Assembly: GCA_900553395.1 (NCBI GenBank) | Contig: USDJ01000004.1 | Location: 33,551 to 97,550 of the forward strand | Source of the DNA: an uncultured Mycoplasmatota bacterium | Lineage (GTDB): Bacteria > Bacillota_I > Bacilli_A > RF39 > UBA660 | DNA length: 64,000 bases | Direction: 5' to 3' | Shown: positions 51,029-60,328 of the stretch, piece by piece | Position numbering within the stretch: the stretch's first letter is position 1 | How the letters are laid out: each line of letters opens with the position of its first letter | Program-made: the position numbers and the translations under genes | Notes under the pieces: generated by a model | The model's input: the letters and a program-made list of their open reading frames with translations, nothing else | What the model was told of the DNA's origin: nothing | Database searches by the model: none

Positions 51029-51919
51029 ATGAAAGATATGTTTAAAATTACATTTATGACTTTATTTGTATTATTAGTATACATATTTAGAAGTAATATA
51101 TCCAATTTTATTACCGATGAAATTATATACAGAGGAAACAATAAGATTTTAACTTATAATGAGTATTATTTAAACAACAATTATTTATATGTACAAAATT
51201 TAGATACTAAAGACGTAAAAAATTATAACGAGGTTTTAAATATGTTTTACACTATTATAAATAGTGGAGATGACAACTTCTCATTTTATTGTAACTATGA
51301 CTCTTGTATAAGTGATGTTAAAAAATTAACTAAAGATGAAGATGAAACTGTGGCAAACATAAATAACTTCGTTCATCCATTTAATTCATTTGCATCTATA
51401 AATATAAATATTGCATCAAGTGGAAAAATAACAGTTAAGACTAAAAAAGTATATAGTGATGATCAAATCAGCTATATAAAAAGTTATATTGAAAAATTTA
51501 ATAAAGAAAATATAGATGATTCAATGTCTGATTATGATAAAATCAAAAAATTTCATGACTTTATTATAAATACAACAGAATATGACCAAGATAATAAAAG
51601 AGATTCATACACAGCTTTTGACCTAATAACTACTGGTAAATCAATTTGTGGTGGATATAGCGATATAATGGCTATATATCTAAATACCTTAGGTATTAAA
51701 AATTATAAAATAACATCTAAAAATCATATTTGGAATCTTGTTTATATAAATGGTAATTGGTTACATTTAGATGCTACTTGGGATGACCCAGTTGCAAGTG
51801 ATGGAAAACAATATCTAATACATAACTTCTTCCTAATATCAACAGATGAGTTACTTAAGTTAGATAAAGTTGAACATAACTTTGATGAAAATATATATTT
51901 AGAAGCCAAAATCTCTTAG
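51029..51919 (+). CDS. Membrane-anchored transglutaminase-like protein
   Basis: This 296-residue protein has one N-terminal membrane anchor (FKITFMTLFVLLVYIFRS) and a C-terminal transglutaminase-like core. The catalytic residues are visible: Cys in GKSICGGYSDIMAIYLN, His in KNHIWNLVYINGNW and Asp in LHLDATWDDP. The family includes cysteine proteases and cross-linking enzymes acting outside the cell. A surface role is inferred from the anchor, and the reaction is not known. GGTGATAAT precedes the ATG at 51029. Its stop lies inside a terminator. Confidence 0.85.
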   Translation: MKDMFKITFMTLFVLLVYIFRSNISNFITDEIIYRGNNKILTYNEYYLNNNYLYVQNLDTKDVKNYNEVLNMFYTIINSGDDNFSFYCNYDSCISDVKKLTKDEDETVANINNFVHPFNSFASININIASSGKITVKTKKVYSDDQISYIKSYIEKFNKENIDDSMSDYDKIKKFHDFIINTTEYDQDNKRDSYTAFDLITTGKSICGGYSDIMAIYLNTLGIKNYKITSKNHIWNLVYINGNWLHLDATWDDPVASDGKQYLIHNFFLISTDELLKLDKVEHNFDENIYLEAKIS

Positions 51920-51931
51920 GAGATTTTTTTT
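51909..51931 (+). terminator. Terminator of the transglutaminase-like gene
   Basis: AAATCTC-TTAG-GAGATTT followed by T5 on the plus strand. Confidence 0.8.
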
Positions 51932-51934
51932 ATT

Positions 51935-51957
51935 AAAAAAGAGAGACAAAGCTCTCT
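51935..51957 (-). terminator. Terminator of the 51-aa protein gene
   Basis: AGAGAG and CTCTCT pair around a 6-base loop, followed by T6 on the minus strand. Confidence 0.75.
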
Positions 51958-52111
51958 ATTCCATCATATCTTCTAGTTTTTTATTTGCTTTTTTCATAGC
52001 ACTATCTGCTATATCCTCAAGCTTATTCATTACTGGTTCACTATACTTTTGATATGCAAGTACGGCTCCAGCTCCTGCGGCTATTAAAGCCATCGATTTT
52101 ACTATTTTCAT
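51956..52111 (-). CDS. Small membrane-anchored helical protein (51 aa)
   Basis: The ATG at 52111 follows GAGGTGATGAT, a strong ribosome binding site, and the frame ends in a terminator. The product begins MKIVKSMALIAAGAGAVLAY (a hydrophobic, Gly/Ala-rich helix) and ends in a charged helix with NKLEDIADSAMKKANKK. It resembles YtxH-like single-pass proteins in layout, but the sequence is too short to assign. The ribosome binding site, start and terminator make a real gene likely. The function is unknown. Confidence 0.7.
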   Translation of the reverse strand: MKIVKSMALIAAGAGAVLAYQKYSEPVMNKLEDIADSAMKKANKKLEDMME

Positions 52112-52179
52112 ATCATCACCTCACTAGAAATATGACTTTGTATATAAAAACTATATACAGTAATATTATTTATCTTTTT

Positions 52180-54396
52180 TTACATTTTATTCAATGAATT
52201 AATTAATTTTTCTAGTAAAGTCGTTTTTCTTTCTCTTTCTAAATTGTTTTTAACGCCATATATAAAAGCCTCAGCTTCGCCAATAAGGACAAGTTTTTTC
52301 TTTGCTCTAGTAATTCCCGTGTATATTAGTTTTTTATATAGCATTCTTTTATATGAACTACTAATTGGCATAATCACAAATTCAAATTCACTACCTTGAC
52401 TTTTATGTATACTTATAATAAACCCATGCTTAAATTTATTAAAATCTTTTGAAGTATATGTAACAATATTTCCATAATAATCTATTGTTATTTCAGATAA
52501 GCCACTTTTAGTTCCAGATTTACTTATCTTTTTTATTACGCCTATATCTCCATTAAAAACATTATTATCTGGATCATTTACTAATTGTAAGATTTTATCA
52601 TTTTCTCTATAAGTTATATCACCATATCTAAGTTCCAATTTAGATATATCTGGTGGATTAAAGACATCTTGTAATACTTTGTTTATATTGTCTATTCCAT
52701 TTACTCCACCATACATTGGAGCCATAAGCTGTATTCTTTTATAATCATAACCTTTACTTATAACTTTTGTACAAATATTAATAAGACTTGGTAATATTAA
52801 ATCACTTTGGCATCTTAAAAATTTATAATCATCACGATCAACTAAAAATTCTTCATCCAAAGCATCATTTTTTATATCATTAGCCAAAATAGGAATATAG
52901 CTCTCTTCATCTTGCCTATATAAAAGATCTAATTCTACTTTATCAAGTATATCACTATCTATCAAGTCTTTTAAAACATTTCCAGCACCTACACTTGGTA
53001 ATTGATTATAATCTCCAACTAAAACTAATTTAATATTATTAGTTAGTCCTCTAAGTAAACTACTCATCAAATGATTATCTATCATACTCACTTCGTCAAC
53101 TATTACTAAATTAGAAAAATCTGGATCATATTCGTTTACCATAAATTCATTAGCTTCCTTATTCCATTTTAAAAACCTATGAATAGTAGTTGCTGGAAGC
53201 ATAGTAGATTCACTCATTCTTTTACTTGCTCTACCTGTTGGAGCTAGTAGCGCTAAAGAATTAATTAAATCTTTAAGTTCTAATTTATTTAATTTTTTAT
53301 AAAGATCAACTATGGCTTTAATTATAGTAGTTTTACCTGTACCTGGTCCACCAGTTATTATCAATATATTATTTTCTAGTGCTTTTACAATTGCTTCTTT
53401 CTGCTTTTCACTATATTTTATTTCATATTTATCTTCTAATTCTTTTATTCTTAAATCTATATTCTTGTACTTAGTAGTATCTTTGTTAATCAAATAATTT
53501 AGTTTATTTACTATATAGTCTTCATCCATATAATCAGAATAAATATAATATCTATCATCTTCCACTTTTATCTTTAATTCTTCCTCTAACATACATAAAG
53601 CATCTTCAAAAAGAGATGAAGATAACTCTTCTTTTAAATAATTAGATACACCATTATATATATTACTATATGATAAATATATATCACCTGTCTTAAAACT
53701 TAGTTCTTTCATAATATATAAAATAAGTGCACTAATCCTATTTATATTATACTTATCATCATTTAAAGAAGTAAAAATAGAATCAACTTTTGTAAAGTTT
53801 ATATCATCTACATCATCTATTACTCTATATATATTATTCTCAATTACACTAATTGTATTACTCTTATAAACATTATAAATTCCCAATGCATCTCTCATAG
53901 AAAATCCTAATTCTGTCAATTTAACTATAGTTTGGTGGGATTCTTCATATTTTGTTAATGAATCATAAATTATATCTATCTTAGCTTGTGATAATTTAGG
54001 TACTTGATACAAATTAGATTTATCTTCTAATATAAGTTCTAAAGTTTTGTCACCCAATATATCAACTATTTTTTTAGCTAATTTTTCTCCAATGCCTTTA
54101 AATAAATCACTTGACAAGAATTCAACTATACCGTCTTTATCTTCAGGTTGAACTTTTTTAGATTCAGTTACATTAAATTGGAAACCATATTTTGGATGAT
54201 TTACTATTTCACCATACATAACATATTTTTCATTTAAATTAAGTTCTGCAAAGTATCCTGTAAATGTAATAGTCTTGTTTACAAAATCTTGCATGTCAAC
54301 TATATTAGTTTCAGATACTTTTAAAAGGCCTATTATATAGCCTTTATCACTAGAAAATATTGTATTTTTAAAAGTTCCTTTTACATAGTCTTCCAT
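52180..54396 (-). CDS. recD2: RecD2-type SF1B DNA helicase
   Basis: RecD2 is a stand-alone 5'-3' helicase for DNA repair and fork maintenance. The 738-residue protein has the N-terminal OB/HhH region (FKGIGEKLAKKIVDILGDKT, LTELGFSMRDALGIY) and helicase motifs: Walker A ITGGPGTGKTT, LAPTGRASKRM (Ia), VIVDEVSMID-like LVIVDEVSMID (II), LVLVGDYNQLPSVGAGNVLK (III), GFIISIHKSQGSEFEFVIMP (V) and YTGITRAKKKLVLIG (VI). Length and order fit. The ATG at 54396 is 2 bases from the miaA stop, so they are probably co-transcribed. Confidence 0.95.
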   Translation of the reverse strand: MEDYVKGTFKNTIFSSDKGYIIGLLKVSETNIVDMQDFVNKTITFTGYFAELNLNEKYVMYGEIVNHPKYGFQFNVTESKKVQPEDKDGIVEFLSSDLFKGIGEKLAKKIVDILGDKTLELILEDKSNLYQVPKLSQAKIDIIYDSLTKYEESHQTIVKLTELGFSMRDALGIYNVYKSNTISVIENNIYRVIDDVDDINFTKVDSIFTSLNDDKYNINRISALILYIMKELSFKTGDIYLSYSNIYNGVSNYLKEELSSSLFEDALCMLEEELKIKVEDDRYYIYSDYMDEDYIVNKLNYLINKDTTKYKNIDLRIKELEDKYEIKYSEKQKEAIVKALENNILIITGGPGTGKTTIIKAIVDLYKKLNKLELKDLINSLALLAPTGRASKRMSESTMLPATTIHRFLKWNKEANEFMVNEYDPDFSNLVIVDEVSMIDNHLMSSLLRGLTNNIKLVLVGDYNQLPSVGAGNVLKDLIDSDILDKVELDLLYRQDEESYIPILANDIKNDALDEEFLVDRDDYKFLRCQSDLILPSLINICTKVISKGYDYKRIQLMAPMYGGVNGIDNINKVLQDVFNPPDISKLELRYGDITYRENDKILQLVNDPDNNVFNGDIGVIKKISKSGTKSGLSEITIDYYGNIVTYTSKDFNKFKHGFIISIHKSQGSEFEFVIMPISSSYKRMLYKKLIYTGITRAKKKLVLIGEAEAFIYGVKNNLERERKTTLLEKLINSLNKM

Positions 54397-54398
54397 AT

Positions 54399-55289
54399 TT
54401 ACTCCTTAAAGTTACTTATATAATTTGCTACATCAGATATAGTACTAGAAAAATTATCAAAATTAACATCAAACCATTTAACTGGTATTTGATGATTATT
54501 CCAAGTATATTGCCTTTTAGCATAATTTCTGCTTCTTTTTTTGATAAGATTAATTGCTTCATCAAAAGAAATATTATGGTCAAAATAGCTAAATAATTCC
54601 TTATAACCTATAGGTGTCATTACAGCTTTTGTCCTGATATTTTTATTATATAAATTTAGGGCTTCATCAATAAGTCCATTGCTTACCATTTCATCTACTC
54701 TTTTATTAATTCTATCATAAAGGATATCTCTATCAGTAGTAAGTCCTATAAAAATGACATCATAAAGCAGTTTATTTGACTTTTCTTTAGAACTAATTGA
54801 ATTGTTATTATTTTCATAATAATTTAAAGCCCTAATAATTCTTTTTCTATTATTTGGATGTATTAAAGTACTATTATCTATTTCCTTTAATTTGTTATAT
54901 AAATCTATAGTTGAAGTATTGTCATAACTATTACTTATGTTTTCTAAAGAGAAATTATAATCATATAGTGCTGCCTTTATATAAAGGCCTGTTCCACCAA
55001 CTATGATTGGAGTTTTTCCACGTTTCTTTATTTCAGCTATTTTTGCTCTACAATCTTTTTGATAGTCATAAACAGTATAATTTTCTTCTATATCCTTTAT
55101 ATCAAATAAATGGTGAGGGATATTTTCCTTCTCATCTTCTGTTACTTTTGCAGTAGCTATATCAAGTCCTTTATAGACTTGAGTACTATCAGCATTTATT
55201 ATTTCTCCGTTTAGTATTTTCGATAAGCTTACGCTTAACTTTGTTTTTCCCACTCCTGTAGGCCCCACTATAGCTATTATCTGATCCAT
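54399..55289 (-). CDS. miaA: tRNA dimethylallyltransferase MiaA
   Basis: MiaA adds a dimethylallyl group to A37 of tRNAs reading UNN codons. The 296-residue protein begins MDQIIAIVGPTGVGKTKLS (P-loop) and has NADSTQVYKGLDIATAKVT, VGGTGLYIKAALYDYNF and KRSRNYAKRQYTW near the C-terminus. The start is the ATG at 55289, with GGAGG 5 bases upstream. An upstream 10-codon extension is not supported. About 100 bases of its 5' end overlap, in another frame, the end of the preceding gene. recD2 starts 2 bases downstream of its stop. Confidence 0.95.
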   Translation of the reverse strand: MDQIIAIVGPTGVGKTKLSVSLSKILNGEIINADSTQVYKGLDIATAKVTEDEKENIPHHLFDIKDIEENYTVYDYQKDCRAKIAEIKKRGKTPIIVGGTGLYIKAALYDYNFSLENISNSYDNTSTIDLYNKLKEIDNSTLIHPNNRKRIIRALNYYENNNNSISSKEKSNKLLYDVIFIGLTTDRDILYDRINKRVDEMVSNGLIDEALNLYNKNIRTKAVMTPIGYKELFSYFDHNISFDEAINLIKKRSRNYAKRQYTWNNHQIPVKWFDVNFDNFSSTISDVANYISNFKE

Positions 55290-56379
55290 ATAATCCTCCA
55301 AAGCTTCCTTCTGAGTCATCCAAATATTTTCTTATTTCTTCCACGCTAATACCTAAAATGTTAGATAATTTATCTTCATCAAAATGCACTTTAAACACAT
55401 CACTTAGAGCCTCTATAGCATCTAATATTAAATACTTAAAATTGCTATCATCAACATTTAATGTATGCATTATTTCTTCAATAGAAATGTCATTAACATT
55501 CTTATTAATATATAAGCATTTAATAGTACCAAGTGATAAATCTTTCAAACTATGAAAAGTTAGTAAATATCCAATGAAATATCCTACACTTTCATCAAAA
55601 TTAGCAACTGTTTCAAAAAAACAATCACTTTTTTTTAAATCTGATATATCTTGCAAGAATTCTTTATACGACTTTCTATATATATCTAAAAATATAATAC
55701 TCCTAGTATTTATGTTTCCAGTATTTAAATAAGAATCCAATACTGCACCTGCCATTAGTACTAAATAAGCATAATTAAGTGAATCATCTATGCGTAATAG
55801 AATTTCATTTCTAATAACATTTTTACTATAACCCATTCTCACTAAAAATATCATATATAATGACTCAAAATATATAGATATATATTCTGTAAAAAGTTCT
55901 CTAGATTCACTGATATTCGGCTTTGAATTCAAATAATGAAAAAACTCATGAATTAAATTACAGCCATCAAGAACTGTATAATTAATAGAAACATTAACAT
56001 CTATATTATCGCCAGCTTCTTGACACACAGAGTCGCTCTTATTATTGTATAAAAAAGTTATAGTTCCATCACTTAAACATCTATCAAACTCGGCTAAATA
56101 GTTTTCATCTAACATAGATAAAAATTTTCTTACTAACTCTAAAGTAGTAAAAATATCCATGTCCTCATACTTTAAATAAGCACTTTCATCTAGCGATATA
56201 CTAGAAAAACAGTTTATATATAAACTAGCTAATTTAGTTATTAAAGGAATGTTCTGTGATAACGTTGGAAATATGACATCTAGCCTTGTTAAATATTCTA
56301 AAACGAATTCTTCTAACAAATTAGGATTTTCTTTTTTCAGTTGTTCTAAATAATATAAAAATTCTCTATCAAATTCCAT
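55189..56379 (-). CDS. Unknown protein with an HEFFH zinc-metallopeptidase-like motif
   Basis: I do not recognise this 396-residue protein. Near residues 140-170 it carries NLIHEFFHYLN (HExxH, His144/Glu145/His148), followed about 15 residues later by ESRELFTEYISIYFE. That fits the metal-ligand Glu of gluzincin peptidases, so a zinc peptidase is possible. The rest is helical, with one or two semi-hydrophobic helices (LYMIFLVRMGY, YAYLVLMAGAVL), and no signal peptide. The ATG is 3 bases after the queA stop, so translation is probably coupled to queA. The last 33 codons overlap miaA, and the C-terminal tail (from about GGLYGSDNSYSG) is Ser/Gly/Lys-rich. Confidence 0.7.
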   Translation of the reverse strand: MEFDREFLYYLEQLKKENPNLLEEFVLEYLTRLDVIFPTLSQNIPLITKLASLYINCFSSISLDESAYLKYEDMDIFTTLELVRKFLSMLDENYLAEFDRCLSDGTITFLYNNKSDSVCQEAGDNIDVNVSINYTVLDGCNLIHEFFHYLNSKPNISESRELFTEYISIYFESLYMIFLVRMGYSKNVIRNEILLRIDDSLNYAYLVLMAGAVLDSYLNTGNINTRSIIFLDIYRKSYKEFLQDISDLKKSDCFFETVANFDESVGYFIGYLLTFHSLKDLSLGTIKCLYINKNVNDISIEEIMHTLNVDDSNFKYLILDAIEALSDVFKVHFDEDKLSNILGISVEEIRKYLDDSEGSFGGLYGSDNSYSGAYRSGKNKVKRKLIENTKRRNNKC

Positions 56380-56382
56380 AGG

Positions 56383-57405
56383 TTATTCTATAAACATGCA
56401 GTCACCAAACGAAAAGAATCTATATCTTTTCTCTACAGCTTCATTATAAGCTCTCATTATATTTTCTTTTCCAGCTAATGCACTAACAAGCATTATTAAA
56501 GTACTTTTAGGTAAATGAAAGTTAGTAATTAAAGCATCTATTGCCTTAAATTTATAACCGGGATAGATAAATATATCAGTCCAGCCACTGCATTCTTTAA
56601 ATTCTCCATACAAATTCATTATAGTTTCAAGTGTTCTAGTAGATGTTGTACCAACACTTATTATTCTATTCTTATTTTTCTTGGCATCATTTAAAACTTT
56701 TGCAGTATCACTACTCATATGGTAAAATTCACTATGCATCTTATGCTTAGTAACATCTTCCACGTTAACCGGTCTAAAAGTTCCAAGTCCAACGTGTAAT
56801 GTAATATACTCTACCTTTATTCCCTTTTTTATTATTTTATCTAAAAGCTCTTTAGTAAAATGTAATCCTGCTGTAGGCGCAGCAGCACTACCTATATTTT
56901 TAGCATATACAGTTTGATATCTATCTTTATCTTTTAACTTTTCGTGTATATAAGGTGGAAGTGGCATTTCACCTAATTCATCTAATATTTCATAAAAAAT
57001 ACCTGTATAAATAAATTCTAAAACTCTTATTCCCTCATCTTTTAATTCAATGCATTTAGCTTTAAGTTTATCAGAAAAATTTATTATAGTACCTTCTTTA
57101 ATTCTTTTTGCAGGTTTAGCTAACACTTCCCAAGTATCCTTGCCATTTTCCTTAAGCATTAAAACCTCAACAACAGCACCTGTATCTTCTTTGACTCCCA
57201 TAAGTCTTGCTGGCATTACTTTTGTATCGTTAAGTACTAAAACATCACCTTCGTTTAAATAATCTATTATATTAGAAAATTTAGAATGAGTAATGTTTCC
57301 AGTATTCTTATTGAGTACAAGTAATTTAGAAGAGTCTCTTTTTTCTAATGGAGTTTGCGCTATTAACTCTTCTGGTAAATAAAAATCAAAATCATCCGTC
57401 TTCAT
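56383..57405 (-). CDS. queA: S-adenosylmethionine:tRNA ribosyltransferase-isomerase
   Basis: QueA transfers ribosyl from SAM to preQ1-tRNA in the queuosine pathway. The 340-residue protein starts MKTDDFDFYLPEELIAQTPL and has KRDSSKLLVLNKNTG, NDTKVMPARLMGVKEDTGA, the AAPTAGLHFT motif, VGLGTFRPV and STLIMLVSALAG. All are conserved. GGGAGATGTAAT precedes the ATG. It is followed by the HEFFH gene and miaA, a run of tRNA-modification genes. Confidence 0.96.
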   Translation of the reverse strand: MKTDDFDFYLPEELIAQTPLEKRDSSKLLVLNKNTGNITHSKFSNIIDYLNEGDVLVLNDTKVMPARLMGVKEDTGAVVEVLMLKENGKDTWEVLAKPAKRIKEGTIINFSDKLKAKCIELKDEGIRVLEFIYTGIFYEILDELGEMPLPPYIHEKLKDKDRYQTVYAKNIGSAAAPTAGLHFTKELLDKIIKKGIKVEYITLHVGLGTFRPVNVEDVTKHKMHSEFYHMSSDTAKVLNDAKKNKNRIISVGTTSTRTLETIMNLYGEFKECSGWTDIFIYPGYKFKAIDALITNFHLPKSTLIMLVSALAGKENIMRAYNEAVEKRYRFFSFGDCMFIE

Positions 57406-57470
57406 ATTACATCTCCCGTAGGTATTATTATATCAAAAATAAAATAATCAGTAAATAACTAATTATTTTA

Positions 57471-57647
57471 TCAAGCCACTTTAACTTTTCCTTCCTTTTT
57501 TTCAGATACTGATCTTATTAATTCATCCCTGATTTTACCTCTATTTTTTTGATAGTCGTCATATAATTCTAATCTTTCTTTAGGAGTGTGCTTCATATAC
57601 TCCTGATGTAATTTGAAAAGTGCACATCTTGCTTCTTCTTCTGTCAT
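57471..57647 (-). CDS. Small charged helical protein (58 aa)
   Basis: The ATG at 57647 overlaps the stop of the hydrolase gene (ATGA), and the frame ends in TGA after 58 codons. The product reads MTEEEARCALFKLHQEYMKH, TPKERLELYDDYQKNRGKIR, then a basic tail ending KVKVA. It looks helical and very charged, with no membrane segment. I do not recognise it. The coupling to the hydrolase suggests a real gene, possibly an accessory partner. Confidence 0.65.
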   Translation of the reverse strand: MTEEEARCALFKLHQEYMKHTPKERLELYDDYQKNRGKIRDELIRSVSEKKEGKVKVA

Positions 57648-58372
57648 ATATCATAAACTCCTTTCTCATTAGCATTAATTTTTTTCTTCAAAAATCTCTC
57701 AACTATTTTATAAATATTATAACTATCTTTACCTCTAAAAACATCGTGTGTCAAAGATTCAACATAAATCAGTTTTTTAAAATCAGACTTTGCAGAATCG
57801 TAGACATACTTTGATGAAGATAAGGGTACTAAATTATCATTCTTACCTTGAATTATAAGTAATGGGCAAGTTACCTCATTTGGATAATCATAATACTCTT
57901 TTGTAAGATTCATAAATTCCTTAACGGCACCCGGGCCTAATTTTAATAGTCTGGCTATTATTTCATCTCCGCCATAAGTTTTGACAACTTTAGGTGTTGC
58001 TTTTAACGAATCTATTAAATTGATTTTTTCTTTTATTACTTTCAAATATTGAAACGCTGGAGCTGCTAAAACAAGTTTTTTTACTTCTTTGTACTTAACA
58101 GCTAAATAAGTAGCTATTACTCCACCCATACTATGACCTATTACGTAAATATTATTATAACCATTTTGAATAAGCCATTCTATTTTTTCTTCACTCTTTT
58201 TAATCCAGTCTAAATGATTAGCCTTGCTTAAATTTTTTTCGTGCCCTGGAAGAGTAAATTGAAAAACATCAAAATTTCTATTTAATTCAAGAAAATTAGC
58301 TAATTCTTCCTCATCATAAGTTCCGCCTGCGAATCCGTGAACTATTAGTATAGCTTTTCTAAATATTTTCAT
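57644..58372 (-). CDS. Alpha/beta hydrolase (carboxylesterase/monoacylglycerol lipase-like)
   Basis: The protein of about 242 residues has the alpha/beta hydrolase fold: LIVHGFAGGTYDEEELANFL (oxyanion region), the nucleophile elbow VIGHSMGGVIATYLA (Ser), a Gly/Leu-rich middle, and the Asp/His region LLIIQGKNDNLVPLSSSKYV with VESLTHDVF. It resembles Est30-type esterases of Bacilli. The second ATG at 58372 is chosen by spacing to AGTGAT. A frame running further upstream lacks a ribosome binding site. The 58-aa gene follows with a 4-base overlap. Confidence 0.85.
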   Translation of the reverse strand: MKIFRKAILIVHGFAGGTYDEEELANFLELNRNFDVFQFTLPGHEKNLSKANHLDWIKKSEEKIEWLIQNGYNNIYVIGHSMGGVIATYLAVKYKEVKKLVLAAPAFQYLKVIKEKINLIDSLKATPKVVKTYGGDEIIARLLKLGPGAVKEFMNLTKEYYDYPNEVTCPLLIIQGKNDNLVPLSSSKYVYDSAKSDFKKLIYVESLTHDVFRGKDSYNIYKIVERFLKKKINANEKGVYDI

Positions 58373-58563
58373 CATATCACTTACCATTCTTAAGTTAATT
58401 ATAGCATGGGAAATAACAAGTGTAAACACCAAAAGTAGTAAATTTAAATTAATTATTTATACTATTGAGCCTCTGCTTTATTAACCAATTTAAGTATACT
58501 ATTGCTTAAAGAAAATATCAATACATTTGTTCATATTTCACAATAATTTTACATTTTGAGTAT

Positions 58564-58591
58564 TAAAAAAGGTCGTAACCTAATACAACCT
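58564..58591 (-). terminator. Likely terminator of greA
   Basis: AGGTTGT and ACGACCT (one wobble pair) around an 8-base loop, followed by T6 on the minus strand. Confidence 0.6.
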
Positions 58592-58598
58592 ACATATT

Positions 58599-59069
58599 TT
58601 AATTTATAGCCAAAATTTTAACATCATATTTTCCATTCGGACTATCAACTGAAACAACACTACCTACTTTTAATCCCATTATAGCTTTAGCTATTGGAGA
58701 TTCATTAGATATTTTGTTTGAAAATGGATCTGCTTCTTTGCTACCAACTATTGAATATACTTCTTTTTCTTCATCATCTACATATTCAAGAGTTACTTTA
58801 GTACCTATTGAAACAACATTAGTATCAACCTTTGTTATAACTACAGCACGCTCTAACATAACCTCTAGCTCTTTTATTCTAGATTCAACAATTGCTTGTT
58901 CAGTTCTCGCTGCATCATACTCAGCATTTTCTGATAAATCTCCCTGTGCTCTAGCATCTTTCAATGCTGATATAACCTCTGGTCTTTTAACTAATTTCAA
59001 TTCATCCAATTCTTTCTTTATTTCGTCTAATCCTTCTTGGGTTAAATATAATTCTTTTTTTTCTGACAT
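58599..59069 (-). CDS. greA: Transcription elongation factor GreA
   Basis: GreA stimulates cleavage of backtracked RNA by RNA polymerase. The 156-residue protein has the N-terminal coiled coil with YLTQEGLDEIKKELDELK, DARAQGDLSENAEYDAAR (acidic tip DxxE) and the C-terminal FKBP-like domain (GTKVTLEYVDDEEKEVYSIV, ISNESPIAKAIMGLKVG). The ATG at 59069 follows AGGTG at 6 bases. A GTG three codons earlier overlaps that site. It is monocistronic. Confidence 0.96.
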   Translation of the reverse strand: MSEKKELYLTQEGLDEIKKELDELKLVKRPEVISALKDARAQGDLSENAEYDAARTEQAIVESRIKELEVMLERAVVITKVDTNVVSIGTKVTLEYVDDEEKEVYSIVGSKEADPFSNKISNESPIAKAIMGLKVGSVVSVDSPNGKYDVKILAIN

Positions 59070-59116
59070 TTTGTTCACCTCATTTTTTAAGACTACAAAA
59101 TAATACTACATATTTT

Positions 59117-60328
59117 TTATTTTGTCAAATTATTTTTTATCCTAATCATGTCACCACTATTTACACCTGATTTAATAGTAACTTTTACTATTTGTTTAGG
59201 GTGTCTTACAACATCTATTAAATTATTATCTTCATCATATATTTTATCAAATTTATATTCAATTATGTCATGATTTGGTCCAAATATTTCTACAACATCT
59301 CCAACTTTAAAATAATTTCTCTGCTCTATTACTGCACAACAGTTTTCAGAATTGTATTCTAATATTGTACCTAAAAATTCTTGATTAGAAACTTCTTGTC
59401 TACCATTATAATAGCTACATGATTCATCATATTTTCCATTAAAAAATTGTGGCACAGAATCTCTATTAGCACACGATCTTAATATACGCTCATACTCTAC
59501 ATTATATTCATACTTATCCTTTTTGTTCCAATATAAGTCAATAACTTTTCGATATATTGAGACAATAGTAGCAATATAATAAGTAGAACGCATTCTTCCT
59601 TCTATTTTAAATGATGATATACCTATGTCTATCATATCAGGTAAATACGAAAGTAACGACAAATCTTTCGAGCAAAAAGTAAACGGCATTTCTCCTTTTA
59701 TCTCATTTTTATCCTTATCTAATAGTCTAAAATCCCATCTGCATATTTGACTGCATCCACCTCTATTAGCATCTCTATGAGTAAGAAAATTTGACATTAC
59801 ACATCTGCCACTATATCCAGCACACATCGCGCCATGAATAAATGTTTCAATTTCTATATCTACTTCATCTATAATATTTTTTATTTCTTTTTTAGTTAGC
59901 TCTCTACCAAGAACAATTCTACTTACACCTTGATCTTTCCAGAATCTTGCAGCTTCTATATTAAGCGTAGATGCCTGGGTTGATAAATGAACTTCCAAAT
60001 TAGTATTATCTAAAGCAACTTTTATTATAGAGGGATCACTTACAATAATAGCGTCAACCTGGCACTTTTCTAAATCTTTTAAATAACTTAAAACACTATC
60101 AAGTTCTTCATTGTGTAACAATATATTTACAGTAACATACACTCTTTTATTCATAGAATGAGCAAACGAAACGGCTTCTTTTATTTCATCCATTGTAAAA
60201 TTTATAGCATTAGCTCTAAGGTTTAATAATGGACCACCTATATATACTGCATCTGCACCATATAAAAGCGCTACTTTAAGTCTTTCAATATCTCCGGCAG
60301 GAGCTAATAATTCCGGTTTATTTTTCAT
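59117..60328 (-). CDS. trhP2: U32-family tRNA hydroxylation protein (TrhP2/YrrO-like)
   Basis: The U32 family protein is needed for prephenate-dependent hydroxylation of U34 in tRNA (ho5U). The 403-residue protein begins KPELLAPAGDIERLKVALLY and has the U32 signature ETFIHGAMCAGYSGRCVMSN, then GGCSQICRWDFRLL with the Cys residues that bind an iron-sulfur cluster. DIGISSFKIEGRMRSTYYIA and a C-terminal beta domain follow. It corresponds to the longer YrrO-type subunit. Its start overlaps the end of the 60318 gene by 11 bases, so the pair is coupled, as yrrN-yrrO are in B. subtilis. Confidence 0.9.
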   Translation of the reverse strand: MKNKPELLAPAGDIERLKVALLYGADAVYIGGPLLNLRANAINFTMDEIKEAVSFAHSMNKRVYVTVNILLHNEELDSVLSYLKDLEKCQVDAIIVSDPSIIKVALDNTNLEVHLSTQASTLNIEAARFWKDQGVSRIVLGRELTKKEIKNIIDEVDIEIETFIHGAMCAGYSGRCVMSNFLTHRDANRGGCSQICRWDFRLLDKDKNEIKGEMPFTFCSKDLSLLSYLPDMIDIGISSFKIEGRMRSTYYIATIVSIYRKVIDLYWNKKDKYEYNVEYERILRSCANRDSVPQFFNGKYDESCSYYNGRQEVSNQEFLGTILEYNSENCCAVIEQRNYFKVGDVVEIFGPNHDIIEYKFDKIYDEDNNLIDVVRHPKQIVKVTIKSGVNSGDMIRIKNNLTK

